A stretch of DNA of 64,000 bases from Stenocarpella maydis (Eukaryota; Ascomycota; Sordariomycetes; Diaporthales; Diaporthaceae), in contig NQMI01000007.1 of NCBI GenBank assembly GCA_002270565.1, forward strand, positions 620,001-684,000, written 5' to 3'. The notes under the pieces are model-generated. The model searched no databases and was not told the DNA's origin. It worked only from the letters and a program-made list of their open reading frames with translations. A program made the translations under genes and the position numbers. Positions 1 to 11,152 of the stretch are shown here, piece after piece (position 1 is the first letter of the stretch; every line of letters starts with the position of its first letter).

Positions 1-29
1 AAGCCGCTAGGCAGTCTGTCCTCGCCACT

Positions 30-1121
30 ATGGCTGATGCTGGTGTAGATGTCGATATCCACCCGAAAACGCTGACTCGTCGTCTTCACGCACACAACTG
101 GCACGCTCGATGGGAAGTCCTCAAGCCGGGCAATAACCCCTCGACTGAGGAATCTCGCTATCGCCGAGCCCTATGGGAAATACGCTGGGGGTGGTGGTGG
201 GACTATGAATGGCATATCAGGGTCTATTGTGTGGATGAATGGCACTTCGGCTTCCGTACCGAGGGACGAGCTCGTGTCCTACGTAAACCACACCATAAAG
301 GAGCTCCCTGGCTGGTCAAAGACTTGCCGCGCCAGAAAGACCTAAATACCAAAGACCCGAATGCTCACGACCTCGAGACCCCCATCATTTGGGCGGACCC
401 TACACCTAAAAGGCGGAAGCGGCATGGCAAGAAGCATTTCGTCAAATTATCAGCCACAGAGCAGAAAAACGTCCACGCCGTCGTCGTAATTGGCTGGAAG
501 TACCGGGCAATACACTTCTACGAGGTGGCAAGCAATAACAATGGGAAGATGGACGTTGCCACATACAAATCTACATACAAACAAGTCGTGGACCGCATTC
601 GGGACCACCACGAGAAGCTATACGGGTCTCGGGACATCATCCTCTGGGAAGACGGCAATAGCAGCCACACTGCCGCAGAAACACTCGAGTGGAAGAAGTC
701 TGAAGGAATCGTGGCTGTCACGAACGCACACAACTGCCCAGAGACCAACCCAATAGAAGACGTGGGCGTAGCCAATAAGGTCAAGCAGTACGTACGAAGG
801 CATCCTCACCGTACGCCGAAAGACCTTCGAGACCTGGCAAAACAAGGGCTCGCCAGCGTACGCGAGGAAGCTATTCAGAGTGCTTTTATGGATATGCCAC
901 GACGATGGCTAGACCTCAAAAATATGCGAGGGCAACGAATAAATCGCTGGACGTTTTTTTTTGGGTGCCAAATGCCATACAAAACGTTAATTTCGGGTGA
1001 TCGTTGTGTTGGGCAGCCAAGGCGGCCTAGCGGCGGTTTCTTGTGTTCTCCACCTGTCACCGTCGCCAGCGCCTGTACTACTACTACGTGCCCGCGTAGT
1101 ACGTACAACGTTCTGGCATGA
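30..1121 (+). mobile_element. Tc1/mariner (IS630-type) DDE transposase, 5' part outside window
   Basis: This open frame encodes the catalytic part of a cut-and-paste transposase of the DDE_3/Tc1-mariner type. Visible acidic triad: D69 in YCVDEW, D208 in LWEDGNSSH, and E243 in ETNPIED, with 34 residues between the last two (DD34E spacing; D244 is an alternative third residue). The N-terminal DNA-binding helix-turn-helix is largely missing, so the element begins left of the window and the listed start is only the first Met available. After about residue 310 the frame crosses a run of nine T (954-962) and then reads as Cys/Pro/Thr-rich sequence unlike a transposase, so the true C-terminus is probably near position 960-1000. 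No terminal inverted repeat could be recognised at the right end. Whether the copy is active cannot be judged. Confidence 0.85.
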
Positions 1122-1868
1122 GGCTTGGACTGCCCCGTGCTAGAGAGAGCCAAGAGACCAACCCGTCCTAAAGATAAAAGCCTCGCAGGCGAGGAAACGG
1201 CGCGAATAAGCTCTCCCGACACGCGCGGACGGCAATTTCCCGCCGTGGCCAATTTGACCTTTGGCTTTCACGCCACGCCCACTGACTCGGGCCTCCTCCT
1301 TGTGTCTGGTAAGGTTTGCCAGGTTGGTCTGTCCCGTCCTCCTGGGATGTTTTCAGCTCGGTGGTCGGCCGTCGAGCAGGCCTAGGCCAGAGCCGTTCCA
1401 ACAACCCGTTCGATATGGCCTCAGGCCGTGGCCATGGCCATACCACGGAGCATAGCAGAAGAAGCTGCACCGAACCGTGACTATTGGCAAATGGTTCGTC
1501 ACATGTGATGACACTGCTGGCATGACCCCGGCGTGGAGACGTGGAGGATGCTGCACTACCCTCGCGGCCCTTTTGCCCCGGATGTTGGGCCCTGGCCCTC
1601 CTGGGGCCGGGGATAGGTCAATGGGGCGAGGGAGCCCCCTGGCTGGATGGTCCGGCTCCAGTCGGCTAGCTGGCTACTTACTGAAGTACTGCCGATCCAG
1701 CCGTCCGTCCTGGTTTCTTTGTGGTCTTGCCACGATGCCTACCGAATATAAAACGCTTGTCCATTCAGGTCCAATAGGTCAACTGTTTCTCCCAGACTGC
1801 CCTCGTCCACCACAGGCACCGACTTCCGAAGGCCCAACCAGTCTCTACCCACCCACCCTCTTGCCAAG
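1122..1868. other. intergenic, promoter side of the CFEM gene
   Basis: No credible gene is seen in this 0.75-kb stretch. A run of pyrimidines precedes the CFEM start codon. Overlapping frames here lack conserved motifs. Confidence 0.6.
1747..1753 (+). promoter_or_regulatory. TATA-like box of the CFEM gene
   Basis: The heptamer TATAAAA lies 116 nt before the CFEM start codon, a normal TATA position for a filamentous fungus. The function is inferred from position and sequence only. Confidence 0.45.
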
Positions 1869-2530
1869 ATGAAGCTCACCCTCCTCGCCGCCGGCCTCGT
1901 TGCCACCGTCTTCGCCCAGGACCTGTCCTCCGTCCCCGAGTGCGCGCGGACCTGCCTTACGAATGCCATCACCCAGGATGGCAAGTGCCAGCCCGCCGAC
2001 GCTGCTTGCGTCTGCGGCCGCATCAACGAGCTGACCTCCCTCGCCACCGGTTGTGTCCTGAGCTCCTGCGGCCAGGACGTTGCCATCAGTATGTCGAGAC
2101 CACCCGCCTTGGCCTGGCGCGCCTGTTGCTAACGTGGACGCCCCCTCCAGACCAAGTCCTGCCTGCCGTCAAGGCCCTCTGCGCCAGCGCCGGCGCCGGC
2201 TCTTCGGCAGCCTCGGCGCCCGCCAGCACCTCTGCCGCCCCCACCTCGGCATCCGCGTCGTCGGCAGCCTCCAGCTCCGCCCCTGCCGCATCCTCCGCCT
2301 CCAGCTCGGAGTCCTCGGCCTCCGCCACCAGGTCCTCGTCCGGCTCCGCTACCGCCTCGGCGTCTGAGTCTAGCACCACCCGCGCGTCAAGCGCCTCCAG
2401 CGGCTCCGGCGCCTCTGCTACCGGTGCCTCGGCGAGCGCCTCCTCCAGCGTGGTCACCGCCGGTGCCGCCCAGGTCGGCTCCGTCAGCGGCCTGGCTGCC
2501 TTCGTCCTCGGTGCTATCGCCATCTTCTAG
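1869..2530 (+). CDS. CFEM-domain GPI-anchored surface protein
   Basis: Exons 1869-2088 and 2151-2530 are joined across a 62-nt intron (donor GTATGT, branch GCTAAC, acceptor CCAG), giving 199 aa. Residues 1-16 form a signal peptide ending VFA. Residues 18-75 carry eight cysteines in the order of a CFEM domain; the eighth lies in exon 2 (KALCAS), so the splice is needed to complete the domain. The rest is a Ser/Ala/Thr-rich stalk and a hydrophobic tail ending AFVLGAIAIF, as expected for a GPI anchor signal. CFEM proteins act at the cell surface or wall; known members bind heme or serve in appressorium or host sensing, and which applies here cannot be told. The Asp of the heme-binding type (DAACVC context) is present. 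Confidence 0.93.
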
Positions 2531-3535
2531 AGGTGTGGCTGGCCCCTGCTACTCACCCCCAGGAGTTGTGTTCTGAAGGCGATTTGGGTTCAGCCACGCG
2601 CTTGCTGGTAAGAAAGGAGGAGGAGGAGGAGGAGGAGGAGGCATGTAGTCCCCTTGGTAACGAGCCCTGTATAGTCTACGACAGTAATGATATAAGTCTA
2701 ATACCTACCTGGTGCGTGCCGTGACAACTTATGAGTGTATCGCTGGGAATGAAGCAGTATAAGCCCAAGCCTTTGGACAGCTGTCGAGTCAGTACAATGG
2801 GTGTGGTGGCGGTAAATAGCTTGGTTGCGTTTCCCACACGGCCTATTCTTCCACGCGTCGGTGAAACCCCAACGGTGGCCGCCTACATTTGTGTTTCTTG
2901 TATATCCTCCACCTTGAACGGGGGAGCCTGTGGTGGCCGAGTCTCGAGTGGTCGCAGGCTGTCATTTTCTACATGCTGGGTCAGTATGCCTCTTGGCCTC
3001 TCCAAGCCTCCCTTTGACCTGGTCTGGACATCTGGGAACATAACACGGGCTGTACGCCTTTATATAGCCGGGAGAGTAGAAGACGTCGACTCCTCGGTCC
3101 CGAAGGCACGCATGACAATGCACGCCCAACGTAATTTGGGATTGAAGTGGGACAAGCTCGGCTTGCCTGACGCTTTTGACATATGATTGCCAATCGCTTC
3201 TGACTTTGCTTCACCTGCCGCCCCAAAAGGTCAACCAACTGCATTGGAGTGGGAGTCGTGATGGGGCTGAACAGGCCAGCCCGCTCCACACGGGCACGCA
3301 TCCAAGGGCCGTGAGTGGACATTCACGCGTCTGTTGGCGACTGTGCCGCTGCACTGCAAACAACTTGGAACAGGCCAGCCATCAACAATGCGACAATGGA
3401 ATTTTGCTTGCAGGTTAACCTGTCTGATTTCCACATTCCCTTCTTTCGAATCTGGGTTTTCTCTCTCCTCCTTGGCTGCTTCAGAGAACCGCCAACCCAC
3501 AAGACGAGACCAACCACTCCCACACAGTTGACAGC
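2531..3535. other. intergenic 1 kb
   Basis: No gene is recognised. A plus-strand frame at 2731-3186 (151 codons) has no domain, no splice logic and unfungal composition, and is treated as chance. Confidence 0.55.
2616..2641 (+). repeat. (GGA)n microsatellite
   Basis: About 8.5 tandem copies of GGA lie just downstream of the CFEM gene, probably in its 3' untranslated region. Confidence 0.9.
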
Positions 3536-4788
3536 ATGAGCGCAATCAATCCGCTCATCTCGAACGGGTCCTGTTACTACGGGGTAGGGAGGAGGGCTTC
3601 GCCAAATATCATACCATGTGGCAATGCTGCAATTGGCGCCCAGCAATGTTGCCAGGAAGGTGACTACTGCTTAGAGTACAACGTCTGCTTTAACGCAAAC
3701 TGTGAGTGAGCCGCGTTTTGATACCTCACGCGAGGCGCGAGTCTTGATACTCCAGCTAACGCAACGACTTGTAGACACAACGACCTAGTAAGAATTCCCG
3801 CAGCCTGAAGTTTCGTCCCGGACACCAATGCCCCCTTCTAACCCAACGCCTCGCAGCTTAGCCGGTTGCACTGACGAAGACTTTACCTCGCCAAGATGCC
3901 CAGGCAAAGGCACATCAGAACAGCAGCTCCTCAACCTCGTACAGTGCGCCGGCTCCGAGGCTGGCGATTCCGTCGTCTGGAGCACCTGCTCAAACCCTGC
4001 CACGAGGACGAATCCTGACTGGGCCCCTGCAGTTCGCGCAGGTGGCATCCCTACCGACGGCCATGGGCGAGACCATCTCGTTCCAGCCCGACCACATACC
4101 AAAGACGAGAGGAAGCGCCACCGCCACGTCCACCGCGACGGACGGGCTGCTGACGACGGTGACGACGGCGGTCGCCACGCCCGCGCCGACCGCTGCCGCC
4201 GCCGGGGACTCGGAGCTGTCCCGGGGCGCCAAGGCGGGCATCGGCGTCGGCGTGGCCGCGTTCGCCACGGGGGTCCTCGCGCTGGTGGCATTCCTGTTCG
4301 TGCGGCACCGGAGGGGGCGCTCGGGACGGCAGCCGTCGGGGAGGACGGCGGCGGCGGCGTACCACCACCCGGCCGCGCCGGGGCCGGACATGGCCCAGTC
4401 CTCCCCGCTGCCGCAGTACGGGGGCCCCGGCAGCCCGTACGGGGCCCCGCCGTCCCCTTACGACGCCTCGGCGGTGCTGGGGCACCCGGGCTACGCGGGC
4501 CTCAAGTCTGAGCTCCCTGCCGTGCCGCCGGCGGGGTCCAGGCCCGGGCCTGGGCACACGCCCGAGCTCCCGGCGGACAGTGGTGCCTGCTATGCCGGGC
4601 ACGGCCTCGACAGGCATGCCACGCCGTCCATGCTGTCCATGCCCGGGTCCGTCGGCCGGCACAGCATGATCTCGGATATCTCGCGGGCGCCGTCGGTCGC
4701 GCCTTCGATGCAATCAAACCAAGGGGATGTGTATATGAGAGGATTGTCGGCCGGGAACATGGCGCCGATTGCTGAGCTGCATGGGTGA
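3536..4788 (+). CDS. Cys-rich extracellular, single-pass membrane protein with a 13-nt microexon
   Basis: Best model: exons 3536-3701, 3775-3787, 3857-3938 (or 3971) and 4033-4788, giving about 338-349 aa. The N-terminal part has a spaced Cys pattern (GSCYY, IPCGN, QCCQEGDYC, NVCF, then GCTDEDF, RCPGKG) known from a fungal family of unknown-function membrane proteins. A single transmembrane helix follows (GIGVGVAAFATGVLALVAFL), then basic residues and a Pro/Gly-rich cytoplasmic tail. Exon 2 is a 13-nt microexon, needed both for phase and to restore the continuous YTTTYLAGC stretch; its donor is GTAAGA and the next acceptor has a CTAAC branch. The third intron is uncertain: the acceptor at 4031-4032 (CCCTGCAG) is good, but several donors fit the phase, and a frameshift is an alternative. 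No signal peptide is evident. Function unknown. Confidence 0.75.
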
Positions 4789-5324
4789 TATGCAGAGGAA
4801 TGAATTGTTGCGAGTTTAGGGGGGCCTGTGAAGTATGGGTATTAACTTTGTGCCTTTTCGCCAGAGATTTGTGTCCGAAAAGCCTCATTATCAGAGACCT
4901 TTACTTCCAGCGCCACATGATCCCATGATTTTTAAATGAAATGCTACTTATTCATGCGGCGTTATACGTAGGATATGATGGCCTTGCTATGTGAAGGCTT
5001 CATTTAGTCTTGTTTCGTATGTATTTAGAGAAGCGTCTGGATGTAGTCAGAATGACATTTCCGCCATGTGATACGATTTATGCAGAACGCCGAATTTGAG
5101 GAGAAAATGGTGAGCAACAATCTTCGAGATATATATTTCAACAAGTCAATTTATACAGCTGTGATAGAGAACCGCCACCGCAGCTCTGTCATCACCGAAT
5201 AGAACGTCCCGTAATGTGACGGCCACCGGGGTCATCTCAAACTCTTCTGCCCCAAGCCTGTCCCTAGGCGTACTCACAACCAGGAGCAACAGTCTGGCCT
5301 CCCTCATGGAATTGCGAGGGGCCT
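4789..5324. other. convergent intergenic region
   Basis: The stretch lies between the 3' ends of the Cys-rich membrane protein gene and the LPMO gene. It is AT-richer than the flanking genes and no gene is seen; it most likely holds both 3' untranslated regions. Confidence 0.6.
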
Positions 5325-6700
5325 TTAGAGCCGAGCGACGTCGCGGGCGTGGCGGCGCTGCTTGCAGGACTTGGCAGCTGACGTGGCGGCCCTTCAAAGC
5401 GAACGTTAGCATTCAGTTTCTGTCGCTGAAATCCCCTGAAAAGACTGGGAAAATACTTACGCAGAAGCTGAGCCCGTCTTCGAGGCGGCTGCTGGGCCGG
5501 TCGGCGCACCGGCAGAGGGCGTTTGAGCCGCAGCGCCGGAGGCAGCGGCCTGACCAGTCGGGGTGACCTGGGCGGCTGAAGGAGTTGCTGCAGCTGATCC
5601 GGAAGCTCCCGGTAGGCCTTCTGACGGTGAGCCCATGTATCAAAGTGCGGACAGACGGGGAAAGTCAGAAGATCTGAACCCAACTTACTGGTGACGGCGC
5701 TCGCGCTGGCGGTAATGGGGATAGCGGACTGGGGCAGGTCGGTCCCGGCGGGGATCTGCGTGGGGCCTGGGATGTCGTAGGTCGAGAGGGAGTTGTAGAT
5801 GTTGACCAGGATGCCCGGGTCACTCTCCTTGTAGAGGGCCTCGCCCAGAGTTCCAGAGGGCTGAAGGCTCCCGGTGCCGGTGATGGCAAGGTTGAAACAT
5901 TGCGGGTAATTTTGTGCGCCCTGGATTGCGTTAATGATCTGTTGCGGGTCCCAAGCCCATACGCAATGGACAGTCCGGAGGCAAACTAGTCAGGTAGCTG
6001 TAGCAGGAAGAGATGTTACTCACATCCGCGTTCTGTGCCGAGTGCAGCGCGATGATCTCGTGGCGAAGCACGTAGTTACCGGTCGCGAGGGTGTGCGGAA
6101 TCTGAAGGACCCAGGAATCTGCATCATGTTAATCGTCTGCTACGGGTGGGAAAAGGATGTATATAGGGGCTTGCGAGATGCAACAAAACAGGACACCATT
6201 AAAGAAGGAGACGAGGCGTGCTTACTGTTGTTGCTGATCAGCTGGTCAGAGCCCCAGGTGGAGGCCGAAGCATCGACAAGGCCGACGGCGTCGATCTTGA
6301 AGAACTCCAGGGTCGTCTTATCCACCGTCGTGCAGTCATCACCTGCGCACTTGGCGAGGTAGTCGATGACCGGGCCCTTGTGGGAGGTGGGCCAGGGGGT
6401 CCAGTAGAGCTCAATAGTGTCTCCCGCCTTTGCCGTCGCATATCCCTTTGCATTTTTGGCCGACTTGTGGCATATAATGTCCCCTGACGCGTAGCTGCTC
6501 GGGGCCACGAAGCCGTTGTCGCTGTCGGATGCGGTCCAGCCCACGACGGTTGGAGGGTCTGCCATGTAAGGGAATGAAGTTGGGTCATATCCCTCGTACC
6601 AGGTGCCAGCCACATTGATACCCTTGACGTGACCGTGAGCGGCAACAGAGGTTGCGCCAGCCACGATGGAAACGAGGACCTTGACTGCGGCCGAAGACAT
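5325..6700 (-). CDS. AA9 lytic polysaccharide monooxygenase (former GH61)
   Basis: Exons on the minus strand are 6226-6700, 6024-6118, 5689-5920, 5461-5620 and 5325-5391, giving 342 aa. A 21-residue signal peptide ends just before His22, which becomes the N-terminal copper ligand (mature AHGHVKG context). The second ligand is His107 ([10 protein letters not shown]) and the axial Tyr is Tyr195 with Gln193 (GAQNYPQC); mature numbering 1, 86, 172 and 174 fits AA9. The enzyme cleaves cellulose or related glucans oxidatively using copper and a reductant, outside the cell. The C-terminal third is an Ala/Ser/Pro/Thr linker without a CBM1; it ends in a short basic tail ([13 protein letters not shown]). 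The LPMO core and introns are canonical, so the call is firm; substrate and regioselectivity are not readable. Confidence 0.96.
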
Positions 6701-8991
6701 GTTGATATGGTATTTCTGGTGTCTGGAAGAGAACCGGGCGGGGCGGATATAGACCTTGTTTGTGAAAGAAAGGCGGGAATGGCAAGAGTTGTCTCCAGTC
6801 AATGAAGCGAATGAATGTCAACGAGGGGATACCTCGAGCTGAAAGAATGGAAGAGAGGCTATGGACCGGTTATCATGAGAGCTCTTGGCAAAACTCTGAA
6901 GCTGGTGGAGGGGAGAGAGTGCTTTATATACATGGTGGGCGGTCGGCGTCTAACCTCCCGCGCAACTTGGAAGCCATTCAGATGTGGCCAGGGGCGGGCA
7001 GTCAGCACCAGGCTGGGGCAGGAGTCGAGGTGCAGGAGGAGTGTGGGTCCGACCCGATCCATCCCTCAGACTGACCAACCCAATTCTCCCAACGGGCGCA
7101 TACTCCGATGCCCACTCGGGCAATTGTTTCCTGCGTGCCTGTTTCATCGAGATGAATGTTCAACCAGTTCAGCCCGGACGCACGGAGGAACCAAGAAGGG
7201 CCTCCGTGGCAGGGCCGCGTGACGAACTGCTTCGAAGTATGAAGAGACCGGCACCGGGGTTCTTACGAACATTCAAAAGTGATGTCTCCCAGTTGGGGAA
7301 GAAAAGATCATGTACAAGAGATCGTGCATCGCCAAGACATCAAAACATGCCAAATCTGGGGATATCTCTTGGCGACGCGCCTTGGACGAAGCTTGGCGAC
7401 GGGACGTTGATTGAGATGACCATCTCTGGGCGGTTCGATCAGGGGCCGGGAAGGCCGGGTTCGACCGGTGAGTGAAAATTTAATTAATCCAGTGGGCCAA
7501 TTGTTTTACATATGCGCGCGCAAAATGAATTGCTAGTCTCCTGCGATCCACGCTAGCCTGTGCACTGTAGAGGTCCGGAAAAACTTGTAACAATACTGTG
7601 GGCTTCGGCATCGGGCTACTGTCAGGTGGAGTGTCTTGCGATCTCATGTTTTGGCAGAGGGGCGGATCGTTCGACAACTCGAATACAAGATGACAGGAGT
7701 GGCGGTTCGCTCCGAAGGGTCAGCCCCATCGTGTGCACAAAAACAAGATGCTGGCCCAGACATGTCGATTATGCCAGCAGCTTCGGAAACTAGCGTGTCC
7801 GCCGCGATATATGTGCATAATTCCTTCTGTGGGGGCAGAGAAAAGCTTCATTACACATCAGATCAGGTAGGCGCAGCACTCGTGGCTTGCAATCTACTTG
7901 AGACGCCAGCACCGCTCTCTCAACGCGCACACGGAATAACGTTTGGCCAACATAAGCAATAAAAAGTAACAGCAACCCCCTTATGGCTAGAGTGATTTAT
8001 CATGATATTCATACCCAATGTTTACAGTTCAAAACTGTCCGTATCGCAACACTTAGTCCATACCTATTGGAACACGGCATGGTGGGCATTCCACGTCTGC
8101 CTGCAGGTCTAGGGATTCACCTGCGCCAGGGGTGCAGGTTCTCAAAGGCGCCCGCGGCGAGAGAGAGAGCAATTTCTCTCAAAATACTAGCTGCTTAAGT
8201 TGGCACGAAGGAAGCTTGGTGCTTCCACAGGAGAGGCGGGGACTATGGGCCTATTCAAGTATGTTCAAGGGCACCCAGGGCCCGGAACAAGTGCACTGCC
8301 ACAGTATCCTTTTCGATGTCTGCTCAACACAAAGCCCGTGCGGGTTTGCTATTTGGATGTAAAAGTACAATCGACAGGATGAGAGTGGAGTGCACCGGAA
8401 CTACACGCTCTCCGGCAAATTACCACTGAGCATTCTTGCGATATGAACAGTATGATAACGGAGCACTCGAGATAACTCACAGAAGCGCATGCGGTGCTGC
8501 ATCGCCTGGGGAAAGCCCGGGGCTGAGAAGTTTTGGTAGTGCCAAGTACTGGTCACAGCATGAAACCTATTCTTAGAAGCTATATCACTACAGTAGTCAC
8601 ACGTGCAGTCAACTACCTGCACTCCGTGTCTCGGCTCTTAGGGTACCAGAGAAACACTCACGCCTCACTCCAAGCACACTTGGTTCGAAATTTCAACCTG
8701 CCAGCCAATCCACGACGGAGGGAAAGCGATGTATATTTTATATGCATGCCATATATTCCCTCTTGGCGCCTAGGTATGTCATATATCCCGTAGTTACTAA
8801 GTTTTGAATATCTACAAACATGTCTCTCAATAACTTCTCATGTGTCGTAAATTTCGTTATCGTGAACCGTCCTGAAGTCATCCCTGTCTTTCCTTGTGTC
8901 GGCACGGCTTCTGGTTAATGCTATCACGTCCACGAATTGGCCTTACATCGCCTTGGGTGTGTCATGCCACGCCCCGTGAATGTCATGTTGT
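6701..8991. other. 2.3-kb gene-free region upstream of the LPMO gene
   Basis: Only short overlapping frames without motifs or consistent splice phases are present. The right part is the downstream flank of the acidic orphan gene. Nothing else is recognised. Confidence 0.55.
6923..6930 (-). promoter_or_regulatory. TATA box of the LPMO gene
   Basis: On the minus strand TATATAAA lies about 223 nt before the LPMO start codon, the best TATA match in its upstream region. Assignment rests on position only. Confidence 0.45.
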
Positions 8992-9689
8992 TCATAATAA
9001 GCTCCCGCTCGGTTTCCTGTTCAGGTTCTTCATGCTCTTTTTCACTCTGAGACCAAAGGAACTCACGGAGCGACGAACCCGGATGGTGGTGGTACGAGCG
9101 GCGATGGGGTACTGGTCTCTCTCATCCGATCTTGGGCTGGCCTCGCTGTCTGCCGAAAATGTTGATATGTGCGTCGAGACCCTGGACACCTTGCGAAGGG
9201 TGCCGCCATAGTCTGAGCTGCCGGGGGTCGAGGACGGCGGCCGCGGGAAGCCAGTGCCTTCGATGCAGCACGGGCATCCCTGCGGATGGTCCGAGTCTCT
9301 GTACCACAAGTCCTGGCAGTGGTCTTCTTCCTCATCCTCTTCCTCCTCGTCATAGGGGATGTAGGCTGGCACATTCGCTAGGCGGAGACTTGAGCGCCAC
9401 TGCGATGCCCAGTCAGAATTATAGGCCACCATGCCTGCTTTAATCCCAGGGGTTCTCACCATTGGTGTTGAACTGAGCACATGCTCTTCGGAGATGGGCG
9501 AGAAGGTCGGATCGCATGATCTAGGTGGCGTTAGCTAATGGGAGTCAAAACAGCCCCCGGCATGGGTGCTCTGACGGCCAGACCGCCGGCGAATAATAGA
9601 GGCATGGGTAGCAAAGTGGAATATTATTACTTTTGCGATGGCTTCTTCCTAGTATCACCAAAGAGGTGTCGCAGCCAGAAGCGAGCCAT
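8992..9689 (-). CDS. acidic low-complexity protein, function unknown
   Basis: Two exons, 9631-9689 and 8992-9520 (minus strand), give 195 aa. The 110-nt intron has donor GTAATA, branch CTAAC and acceptor CCTAG; phase 2 joins exactly. The first exon encodes a basic, aromatic start (MARFWLRHLFGDTRKK); exon 2 continues with Ser/Pro-rich text (DPTFSPISEEHV), an aromatic stretch (VAYNSDWASQW), a strong acidic run (YDEEEEDEEED), a CPCC pair and a basic C-terminus ending in KKSMKNLNRKPSG. There is no signal peptide or membrane segment, suggesting a cytosolic or nuclear protein. I do not recognise the family. A longer single-exon reading from a GTG at 9480 is rejected because sequence upstream of it is clearly coding. 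Confidence 0.7.
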
Positions 9690-11152
9690 GAAGGGCTAAG
9701 GCGTGGCGCTGAGTGCTATGCTATATAATCTGGGTCTATAGGATTCACCACGGATGACCGTATCAAGCGAGATCGATGTATCAGAAGAGCAGTGAGCAAT
9801 ATGAGAACGACGCCAAGGGTTGCCAGTGGTTAAATGAGGGAGGGTGAAGACGGTGACACGATAGGAACATTGTACAGCAGTCTGTCCAGGCTAGGGCTGA
9901 TCAAGCCAGGTCGTCCTCCATCAGACTTATATCCCCACACATCCGAGTGCGAGGTTTGGTTGACGGGCAAACAAGATAATAGCCCTGCTCGGAGAATTCG
10001 CAGGGCTTCTGCCGCACCCCCCGCCACTAATCTGCAGAGCACAGACCCAAATGCAGGCCCTGGAAGAGCGCCCCCCCCCCCCTCGACTCCTGTCACAATA
10101 CTACCACATGCCGCGTCTTATCACCTGTTGGCTGTCTGTGCGCGCACAGGATCTTGCCCATCTTCGTCCAATGTCGTTGCAGCAAGATGCAGGTTCTTCC
10201 ACCTGCAGAATAAGGATCTTGGTGGGAGGGGCCACGATGGGGGCGGGGAGTTTGATCTGACAGTTCTGTCTCGGCCCTGGAGCTTATTATGCTTACCCAG
10301 CAAGCCAAAGAGGTAAAAAGCTGGAACTTGAAACGAAACAAACGAGAAGCAGGGGGAGGACGAGCTACACATTTGGGGCCAAGGTACGGACATCCGGCGA
10401 CGTTGCCCATATCGAGTCAGAGCCGCTGCCTACTGTGCTGCTGATGCAACGTCAGCCCACAACAGGAACGCTCCTCGGCTCAATAATGGCGCAAACAAGC
10501 AGGCTTCACAAAGAGGCTGGGCCGTGGAGTCAGTACTCTCCCTTGTCGAGGCTTCTTTCTGCGCTCGCCAAGCATCACAGGACCCAGCTTCGTCAGGGAT
10601 CGTGGGCTTGAGGCGGGGATGGTCTGTGTTGATGCCATCATTCTCTTTGGTAATAAGCTAGAAATCTAGTAGGCCCCCCCCCCCCCGGGGTGCTTCGTGA
10701 GCACGACCCGTGACAGAATTCGTCGTCAATGCCCCCCGCCATACTACCTCCTCCACCTCGGATGCAGCCCGCGGACTATAACCCACAAGCTCTGCCCCGC
10801 GATATCAGAGTTCAGGAGCGCGACGCGCCAAGCTGGCCGCAATAACTTGGCCTGGCGGTCATAACTGGCAGACGTGCAGTTGCCCAGACGATCAGTTGTT
10901 CCCCGGGCGGCCAAAGCTCCCCAGAGACATCAAGACGCGGACGACGTGAGCGCGCCGGCCCGTGGCGTCCGGGGTCTTGGGAATGGTTCCATCCGCCAGG
11001 GTGCCGCCACTACGCCGTCGTACTGCGCTTGGAGGCTCTCATGGCTTCGTGAGAGGGGCCGTTGTTTCCATCATGTCGTTCTGTCGCATTGCACGGTTGT
11101 GTTGTGTCGTCGTATTCGCATCTCGGTGTTCCGCCATGTCCCGTCGCGTTTC
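9690..11152. other. intergenic 1.5 kb with two poly-C runs
   Basis: No gene is supported. Runs of 12 C (10071-10082) and 13 C followed by GGGG (10674-10690) occur. Plus-strand frames at 9834-10316 and 10874-11440 are shadows or chance. Confidence 0.55.
10674..10690 (+). repeat. homopolymer C13G4
   Basis: Thirteen C followed by four G. Such runs are prone to length error and replication slippage. Confidence 0.85.
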
